Positions 41,353 through 46,733 of a stretch of DNA of 46,733 nucleotides are shown here, piece after piece. Position numbers and translations under genes: made by a program. The DNA is from Ureibacillus xyleni (GTDB lineage Bacteria; Bacillota; Bacilli; Bacillales_A; Planococcaceae), in assembly GCF_900217795.1 (NCBI RefSeq), contig NZ_OBMQ01000001.1, positions 192,181 to 238,913 on the forward strand, given 5' to 3'. Each line of letters starts with the position of its first letter. Positions within the stretch are counted from its first letter, which is position 1. The notes beneath the pieces are model-generated. The model made no database searches and was not told the origin of the DNA. It was given only the letters and a program-made list of their open reading frames with translations.

Positions 41353-42042
41353 ATGTTTCGTAAAATATCCTCAAAACAAAAAAACAAGAAATATAAACTC
41401 TTCACCGCTACAACAATCGCTCTAGCCACAACAGCTGTAGCAGTTGCGCAACTTCCTGCATCAGCCGAGCAAGAAAATCCGTTCACTGACGTTAAACCGG
41501 GTACATCACATTATGATGGAATCGTTTCGTTATATAATGAAGGAATTGTAACTGGGGTAACTTCAACAAGCTTCAAACCAAATCAAAAAGCTACTCGTGG
41601 TGAAACAGCTTACTTTATTGCAAAAGCTTTAAATTTGGATACTACGAATGTGACGAATCCAGGATTTAAAGATGTTCCAACAACACACAAATATTATGGG
41701 GCAATTGCAGCACTTTATGAGCAAGGGATAATTGGTGGATATGGGGATGAGTTTAAACCAAATAACTTGTTAACCCGTTCACAAATAGCGAAAATGCTGA
41801 CGTTAAGCTTTGATCTTGAGTTAGCGGCTTCTAGTAGAACGAAATTTACTGATGTAAATAAAATTAAAGATACCAATACAAAGGTCTATATTCAGACTCT
41901 AGTTGACTATAGTATAACGATTGGAACGAGTCCAACCACTTTTAGTCCAAATGGCAATTTAACACGTGGTCAGCTTGCTACGTTCTTGTACAGAGCTATC
42001 AATGAAACTGAAAATTCTTTCGATATTATTGGAATTGAATAA
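41353..42042 (+). CDS. Protein made only of three SLH domains
   Basis: 229 residues. Signal peptide about 1-38 (AVAVAQLPASAEQ), then three SLH domains and almost nothing else: HYDGIVSLYNEGIVTGVTSTSFKPNQKATRG, YYGAIAALYEQGIIGGYGDEFKPNNLLTRS, and YIQTLVDYSITIGTSPTTFSPNGNLTRG. The tail is 13 residues. It should bind wall polymer like other SLH proteins but shows no effector domain, so it may compete for sites, fill gaps in the lattice, or carry a partner. AAAGGAG precedes the ATG. It lies between the S-layer gene and three wall-hydrolase-type SLH genes. Confidence 0.9.
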   Translation: MFRKISSKQKNKKYKLFTATTIALATTAVAVAQLPASAEQENPFTDVKPGTSHYDGIVSLYNEGIVTGVTSTSFKPNQKATRGETAYFIAKALNLDTTNVTNPGFKDVPTTHKYYGAIAALYEQGIIGGYGDEFKPNNLLTRSQIAKMLTLSFDLELAASSRTKFTDVNKIKDTNTKVYIQTLVDYSITIGTSPTTFSPNGNLTRGQLATFLYRAINETENSFDIIGIE

Positions 42043-42051
42043 TTAAATTTA

Positions 42052-42080
42052 AACGTCCTCTCTTTTGAGGGCGTTTTTTT
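42052..42080 (+). terminator. Terminator of the SLH-only gene
   Basis: AACGTCCTC (42052-42060) pairs with GAGGGCGTT (42067-42075), followed by seven T. Confidence 0.85.
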
Positions 42081-42228
42081 TGTGAAAAAATTTTGTATTC
42101 CTCAATTTGTTTGATAAGATAAATTGAACCTCAACTTTGTCAGTATTTCACAAATGATGGGGACTTACACTAGAACTAAAAATTATTGTGTTATAATAAG
42201 AGGAATATATTGAAAAGGGGCGTTTGAT

Positions 42229-43347
42229 GTGAAAAAGAAGAAAATTATTACAACATCATTAGTCGTTGTATTAACGAGCACTTTATGTTTTTCAAAAATA
42301 GAGGCATCAAACGTCGTAGAAAGTTCTGCACAGAAACCAGTAATATCCCAAGCGTATTCTTCCACTCACTATTATAAAGATGTGAAAAAGACGTTTTGGG
42401 CAGCAGAATCCATAAAATCTTTTGTAGATCAAGGCTTTATTTACCTTAAATCAGACGGTTCTTTTAAGCCGAATAGCATCGCGACAAGAGAAGAAGCTGC
42501 TTGTGCGATTGCAAGAGCTATGGGGATTTCCTTAGAATCTAATTTTCAGTTAAATGCTATGGATGTACCGAAAACACATCCGTATTATAAAGAAATACGT
42601 AAACTTGCTGAATTAGGGATTATCCAAAACAATAGTAAATTCAACCCGAAACAGCCGTTAAATCGAGCGCACATTTCTAAAATGTTAGCAAATGCTTTTG
42701 ACATCGAAGTCGATCAAAAAAATACAAAAACGTTCAAAGACTATTCACGCACTTTTTGGGCAAAAGATATTATCGAATCATTGGCTGATGCTGGCGTTAT
42801 TAATGGAACAACAAATTCAACGTTCTCACCCAATAAATCGGTTTCTCGAGTACAACTAGTAGAATTAACGAAACGAGCAATGGAGTTTCGAGGAAAAATC
42901 GAAAATTTAGATGTTGCTTATGATTATTTGGCAAAAGATTATATTGCAACAACGGTTACTTCTGGAAATTGGGCAAAAGAAGTCGTTTCACTTGTGAATG
43001 TGGAAAGACAAAAAATGGGGTTACCAACTTTACAAAATGATGAAAATCTACAACAACTGGCAATTATTAAAGCGCAGGACATGATTAAACGTAAATACTT
43101 TGAGCACAATTCTCCGTATTACGGTTTACCGTGGGATATGGCGACACTTTTCGACTATGAATACACAAGTTTTGGAGAAAATATTGCCCGCAACTTTAAA
43201 TCTCCCAAAGAAGTTGTAACTGCTTGGATGGTCTCCGAAAAGCACCGTTCAAACATATTAAAGGAAAACTATACAAATATAGGAATTGGAATTAAGAAAG
43301 ACAGTAATGGAAAATACTATTGGGTTCAACTATTTTCTAGCAAATAA
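42229..43347 (+). CDS. SLH-anchored CAP (SCP/YkwD-like) domain protein
   Basis: 372 residues from GTG 42229 behind AAAGGGG. Signal peptide about 1-25, three SLH domains (about 40-220) and a C-terminal CAP domain (about 245-372: VVSLVNVERQKMGLPTLQNDENLQQLAIIKAQDM, YFEHNSPYYG, SFGENIARNF, AWMVSEKHRSNILKENYTNIGIGI). The CAP His and Glu residues are present (HNS, GEN, EKHR). Bacterial CAP proteins such as YkwD are secreted and of unclear activity, with lipid, metal or wall roles proposed. The SLH domains would hold it at the wall under the S-layer. Confidence 0.92.
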   Translation: MKKKKIITTSLVVVLTSTLCFSKIEASNVVESSAQKPVISQAYSSTHYYKDVKKTFWAAESIKSFVDQGFIYLKSDGSFKPNSIATREEAACAIARAMGISLESNFQLNAMDVPKTHPYYKEIRKLAELGIIQNNSKFNPKQPLNRAHISKMLANAFDIEVDQKNTKTFKDYSRTFWAKDIIESLADAGVINGTTNSTFSPNKSVSRVQLVELTKRAMEFRGKIENLDVAYDYLAKDYIATTVTSGNWAKEVVSLVNVERQKMGLPTLQNDENLQQLAIIKAQDMIKRKYFEHNSPYYGLPWDMATLFDYEYTSFGENIARNFKSPKEVVTAWMVSEKHRSNILKENYTNIGIGIKKDSNGKYYWVQLFSSK

Positions 43348-43425
43348 ACTGGTAAATACTTGTTTTATTGTTACAGTAATATTACGTATGTAATATATTA
43401 CTTACGAATATATCTATTAAAACCG

Positions 43426-43463
43426 CTGAATTTCTAGATTTATGTAGAAATTCAGTATTTTTT
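43426..43463 (+). terminator. Terminator of the CAP gene
   Basis: CTGAATTTCTA (43426-43436) pairs with TAGAAATTCAG (43445-43455), followed by a T-rich run. Confidence 0.85.
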
Positions 43464-43571
43464 GTTTACTAGAAAACGTTACATAATTGAAAAGTAATTT
43501 GGTAATTTTCTATGATACTCTTTATTTAGGCAAAAAAAGCTATGGGCTTTTTGGAAGGAGTATCTAACATC

Positions 43572-44495
43572 ATGAAAAAAAGATTGTTATTACCAATCTT
43601 TGCATCATTTATGCTATTTACTGGTATCGGTGCAAATGAAACAGAAGCAGCTACATATTCAGATATAAAAGACACAGCAACACAATACATAGGAACACCA
43701 TATAAATACGGTGGAACAACATTAAATGGAATCGATTGTTCAGCTTATACAGGTTTAGTTTTTTCAAAATTCGGCATTGATCTAGAACGTACTTCAAGAG
43801 GACAATATACACAAGGTTCAAAGGTGTCGAAATCTGACCTTCAAACTGGAGACTTAGTTTTCTTTAATACATCTGGTTCAGGGATTTCCCACGTTGGAAT
43901 CTTCATTGGCGATGGTAAATTTATTTCAGCAACTACTAGCAGAGGAGTTGCAATTGATAGCATAAACGATCCTTATTATTGGGGTTCTAAATATGTTGGT
44001 GCTAAACGAGTAGCTGACTTTAGTAATGAAGAAGCAGCCGAAGTTAAGGACGCATCTATTGATTTTACTTATTATATTTCTCGTGGCGATGTAGCATTAA
44101 AACTTGCAGATGCCTTAAAATTAGATACATCTGATACGAACTCAACTTTCCCAGATGTAAAACCTACATCTGAATACGCGGGCGCTGCAACGGCACTCAA
44201 CAAATTAGGAATTTTCACTGGTAATGCGGATGGAAAATTTAATCCTAAATCTGCATTAACACGTGCTCAGCTCGCTAAAGTATTAGTGGAAGCGTTTAAA
44301 TTGGAATTAAAAGATGGTGCTGAACAATTTACAGATGTTTCTGAAGATGGTTGGTCTCATCAATATATTCAAATTCTTTCATCGAATAAAATTACATATG
44401 GAAAAGGCGACGGCACATTTGGTGTAAATGAAAAAGTGACAATCAAACAAATGAATGCATTTATTGATCGCTTAACTCGTAATTCGAATAATTAA
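43572..44495 (+). CDS. NlpC/P60 endopeptidase with C-terminal SLH domains
   Basis: 307 residues. ATG 43572 is chosen because GGAAGGAG lies upstream and the signal peptide starts there (MKKRLLLPIFASFMLFTG). The NlpC/P60 domain is N-terminal (about 30-150) with catalytic Cys56 (NGIDCSAYTGLVF) and His107 (GISHVGIFIGDG); it should cut peptidoglycan stem peptides. SLH domains are C-terminal, the reverse of the other SLH genes here. The first SLH is cut short: only its second half (YYISRGDVALKLADALKL) is present, followed by two fuller ones. A hairpin (AAAAAGC/GCTTTTT) lies just before the ribosome-binding site and could affect translation. Confidence 0.92.
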   Translation: MKKRLLLPIFASFMLFTGIGANETEAATYSDIKDTATQYIGTPYKYGGTTLNGIDCSAYTGLVFSKFGIDLERTSRGQYTQGSKVSKSDLQTGDLVFFNTSGSGISHVGIFIGDGKFISATTSRGVAIDSINDPYYWGSKYVGAKRVADFSNEEAAEVKDASIDFTYYISRGDVALKLADALKLDTSDTNSTFPDVKPTSEYAGAATALNKLGIFTGNADGKFNPKSALTRAQLAKVLVEAFKLELKDGAEQFTDVSEDGWSHQYIQILSSNKITYGKGDGTFGVNEKVTIKQMNAFIDRLTRNSNN

Positions 44496-44520
44496 TTTTG
44501 TATGTAAGTTCAAGCATACT

Positions 44521-44576
44521 GGGCTACCAACTTTGTAGGCAAGAACTTTTACATAAAGCATTCAATTCGAATGCGC
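44521..44576 (+). other. Gene-free leader-like segment with conserved short motif and hairpin
   Basis: GGGCTACCAAC (44521-44531) is followed by GTAGGCAAGAAC and a GCATTC/GAATGC hairpin (near 44558-44574), then the terminator at 44577. GGGCTACCAAC is the exact reverse complement of GTTGGTAGCCC at 36451-36461, and GTAG-GCAAGAA recurs there as GTAGTGCAAGAA. Function unknown. Confidence 0.3.
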
Positions 44577-44612
44577 AAGAAGGGGAGCATTCATTTGCAC
44601 CTCTTCTTTTTT
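44577..44612 (+). terminator. Terminator between the NlpC/P60 and amidase genes
   Basis: AAGAAGGGGAGC (44577-44588) pairs with GCACCTCTTCTT (44597-44608), with one mismatch and one G-U pair, followed by T6. Confidence 0.75.
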
Positions 44613-44759
44613 ATTACTTCAGAAAGGGAGTGACGAATTACTAGGAAAAATCTATTTATTTGTAGCAATTTGTGAAATAAGGTAGAAAAGCCTGATGCAA
44701 CATATTGTCTATTTTGGTAGAATAGGAAATACAAATAAAAGAAGGGAGGAAGTGGAACA

Positions 44760-46514
44760 TTGTCTTTAAAAAAGGTCAGTCTGCTTGTAGTATTCTTCAT
44801 GTTGTCAATGTTTTCGATACATAATGTAAGTGCGAGCCAACGATTTGCAGATGTCCCTTCGTCAAACGGAGCTTATGAAGAAATTAACTATCTCGTTGAT
44901 CGGGGCGTCATCAAAGGGTATGTCGAAAATGGTGTAACAAACTTTAAGCCAAACAACCCTGTTACTCGTGGACAAGCAGCCAAAATGGTGATCGAATCTA
45001 CTAATAACCAATCGCTAGTTGTATCCCAATCTTCATTTACAGATATAAAGGTAGGGACGGAGCTTTCTGGATATGCTGAAAGTGCTGTAAAACATGGTTT
45101 CATCGCGGAAAAAAGTAAAGGTAAATTTTCGCCAAATACGCCACTAACACGTAATGAAATGGCCAAAGCATTGTCGATTGCTTTTAACTTAAACGCAGAG
45201 AAATATGCAAATCTATCAATTCCTTTTACTGATGTTGCAGTAAACAATGCTTACTATAAATATATTGCAGCAATCTACTATAATGGAATTACAAAAGGTA
45301 GTGCAACAGGAACAGCTTTCAATCCTACACAATCTGTAACTCGTGCCCAATTTGCTTCATTTATCGCACGTGCATCTGAAGAGAAGTTTCGTTTAGAATT
45401 ACCAGTTCAAGGTGTTACGGTTCCGAATGAAGGCGATAAAATTGGACAAGTGGTATCAACAACAGATAATTTAAATGTTCGTACTTCAGTATCTGTTGCT
45501 GATAATTCAAATATTATTGGTCAAATTAACGAAGGAGACACTTTACCATTATTTGAAGTTCTAAATGGATGGTATAAAGTTTCATATAATGGACGCTATG
45601 CCTACATTTCTGCAACTTATTCAAAAGAGGTTGTATCTGAAAATGTAGAGCCAGAAAGTCCAATAGAAAGTCCTGAAGTGGAAGTGCCAGAAGAAGAAGA
45701 AGAAGAGCCTGAAATTGAAGAAGCAGAAGATCCGGTTGTGGAAAGTCCAAGTGCTACAAATACAATTGGTATCGCAACAGTAAATAGCTTGCATATTCGT
45801 GCTGCTGCTAATGGAACTTCAAAATCTTTAGGCGTTATTAACCGTGGAACAGAAGTAAATGTTTATTCTACTGATGGGAAATGGGCTAAGGTTTCATATA
45901 ATGGTGTCGAGGGTTATACTTCGAAAAAATATTTACGATTAGTAAATCTAACAGGAAGTGCAGTGAAAGGGCGTATTATCGTCTTAGATCCAGGTCATGG
46001 TGGAAAAGATCCAGGTGCATCAAAAAGTGGCGCTGTTGAAAAGAAAATCGTATTAGAAGTTGCGAAAAAAGTTCAACAAAAACTAGAAGCTGCCGGTGCA
46101 ATCGTTCATATGACACGTGTTTCTGACACATTCCCTACATTAGATGATCGTGTTGTCTTTTCAGAAGATAAATTTGCAGAAATTTTTGTGAGTATTCATG
46201 TGAATTCAGCAACAAATACGTCAGCAAATGGAACTGAGACTTACTATAGCATTTCAGCCAATGATAATGAGAAAGAAGATTATCGTTTAGCAAATGCCAT
46301 CAACACACAAATCGTTAACAATGCAGATATGAATAACCGCAAAGTAAAACGCGCAGATTACTACGTTTTAAGAAATCAACTGATTCCTTCTGTATTAGTT
46401 GAGTTAGGTTTCGTATCAAATGCTTCAGACCGTGCAAAACTAGTAAACAGTGAGTACGTTGAAATTTTTGCAGACTCCATTTATAAAGGAATTCTACAAT
46501 ACTATAGTAAATAA
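44760..46514 (+). CDS. SLH-anchored N-acetylmuramoyl-L-alanine amidase with two SH3b domains
   Basis: 584 residues from TTG 44760 behind GGGAGG. Signal peptide about 1-22 (FSIHNVSAS). Three SLH domains (about 24-210), an SH3b domain (about 225-285, NLNVRTSVSVADNS...WYKVSYNGRYAYIS), an acidic linker (PEEEEEEPEIEEAEDP), a second SH3b (about 335-395, LHIRAAANGTSKSLG), then Amidase_3 (about 400-584). Zinc ligands are His413 (LDPGHGG), Glu427 and His480 (VSIHVNS); the catalytic Glu is at about 548 (VLVELGFVSN). It cleaves the bond between muramic acid and the stem peptide, for wall turnover or cell separation. All active-site residues are present. Confidence 0.94.
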   Translation: MSLKKVSLLVVFFMLSMFSIHNVSASQRFADVPSSNGAYEEINYLVDRGVIKGYVENGVTNFKPNNPVTRGQAAKMVIESTNNQSLVVSQSSFTDIKVGTELSGYAESAVKHGFIAEKSKGKFSPNTPLTRNEMAKALSIAFNLNAEKYANLSIPFTDVAVNNAYYKYIAAIYYNGITKGSATGTAFNPTQSVTRAQFASFIARASEEKFRLELPVQGVTVPNEGDKIGQVVSTTDNLNVRTSVSVADNSNIIGQINEGDTLPLFEVLNGWYKVSYNGRYAYISATYSKEVVSENVEPESPIESPEVEVPEEEEEEPEIEEAEDPVVESPSATNTIGIATVNSLHIRAAANGTSKSLGVINRGTEVNVYSTDGKWAKVSYNGVEGYTSKKYLRLVNLTGSAVKGRIIVLDPGHGGKDPGASKSGAVEKKIVLEVAKKVQQKLEAAGAIVHMTRVSDTFPTLDDRVVFSEDKFAEIFVSIHVNSATNTSANGTETYYSISANDNEKEDYRLANAINTQIVNNADMNNRKVKRADYYVLRNQLIPSVLVELGFVSNASDRAKLVNSEYVEIFADSIYKGILQYYSK

Positions 46515-46520
46515 GTAGAA

Positions 46521-46555
46521 ACTGATGAGAACGTTCTTGTTTTCATCAGTTTTTT
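46521..46555 (+). terminator. Terminator of the amidase gene
   Basis: ACTGATGAGAAC (46521-46532) pairs with GTTTTCATCAGT (46539-46550) with one G-U pair, followed by T6. Confidence 0.85.
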
Positions 46556-46639
46556 CATTTGTAAGGGAAGAAGGAGTACTAAGTTTTGTCGCACCGGGAT
46601 AAACATTGTCTATATAGCACCCGGGGGAATAGCAGCATT

Positions 46640-46733
46640 TTCTATTAATAGGCGAAAAAATTCTATTAATGGCATTGAATTTTCTATTAAGTAGCACAAA
46701 AATTCTAATAACCCTTAGAAATTTTCTATAATG
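46640..46733. repeat. 21-bp period array, TTCTATTAAT core (runs to the window edge)
   Basis: Cores start at 46640, 46661, 46682, 46703 and 46724, each exactly 21 bases apart (TTCTATTAAT, TTCTATTAAT, TTCTATTAAG, TTCTAATAAC, TTCTATAATG). The 11-base variable parts differ. The core is unrelated to ATCCGCCAAA, but period and layout are the same as in the arrays at 12866 and 17626, and it too follows a terminator. On the minus strand one frame is open through all units and gives Ile/Leu-Asn/Arg-Arg every seven residues. The array is cut by the end of the window. Confidence 0.85.

Noticed and set aside
46592..46627. A further GTACCGGG-type palindrome near CACCGGG and CACCCGGGGG
   Set aside because: Only a 5-bp pairing across a long loop can be made; too weak to call.

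Overview
The window is AT-rich, with Gram-positive ribosome-binding sites (AGGAGG-type) and many secreted proteins with Sec signal peptides. It holds six proteins with S-layer homology (SLH) domains, one of which is a 1436-residue S-layer protein. Together with a ComK-like regulator, this points to an S-layer-bearing Bacillales of the Planococcaceae/Caryophanaceae type (Lysinibacillus, Solibacillus, Ureibacillus, Viridibacillus). I cannot fix genus or species from sequence alone. No rRNA, tRNA, CRISPR array, insertion sequence or prophage was recognised.

Layout. (1) 1-2274: the 3' end of a very large modular surface protein. (2) 2563-5178, minus strand: a DHHW/AlgX-like protein and an MBOAT O-acyltransferase in one operon, likely acetylating a cell-surface polymer. 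(3) 5449-8661: a pRiA4b ORF-3 family gene, a frameshifted UPF0158 remnant, and a divergent pair made of a small sigma-70 family factor and a ComK-like competence regulator. (4) 8811-28971: eight secreted proteins (one of them split by a stop codon), plus a membrane acyltransferase. Their functional parts differ (WD40 propellers, TPR, NPCBM-like, cadherin-like modules, transglutaminase-like, a new-looking repeat), but most carry the same SbsA-type Ig-like (Big_5) module at one end. (5) 29146-32202: an SLH protein with four 110-residue tandem repeats that contain EF-hand-like loops. (6) 32275-36149: a CstA-type transporter, a macro-domain protein, a vWA protein and a small membrane protein. (7) 36814-46514: the S-layer gene, then an SLH-only protein, an SLH-CAP protein, an NlpC/P60-SLH hydrolase and an SLH-SH3b-amidase.

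How it fits together. SLH domains bind pyruvylated secondary cell-wall polymer, and in Bacillus anthracis MBOAT/SGNH acetyltransferases of that polymer affect S-layer assembly. The acyltransferases, S-layer protein and wall hydrolases here therefore read as one surface-assembly neighbourhood. The non-SLH proteins with shared Ig-like ends look like a second, parallel family of surface components built on a common module; what that module binds is unknown.

The most unusual signals are: three intergenic arrays with an exact 21-bp period but two different cores (12866-12938, 17626-17719 and 46640-46733); the shared Ig-like end module; an in-frame amber codon splitting a propeller-TPR-NPCBM protein; the EF-hand-like tandem repeats; a seven-fold unrecognised repeat protein; and a terminator-ended small transcript candidate upstream of the S-layer gene.
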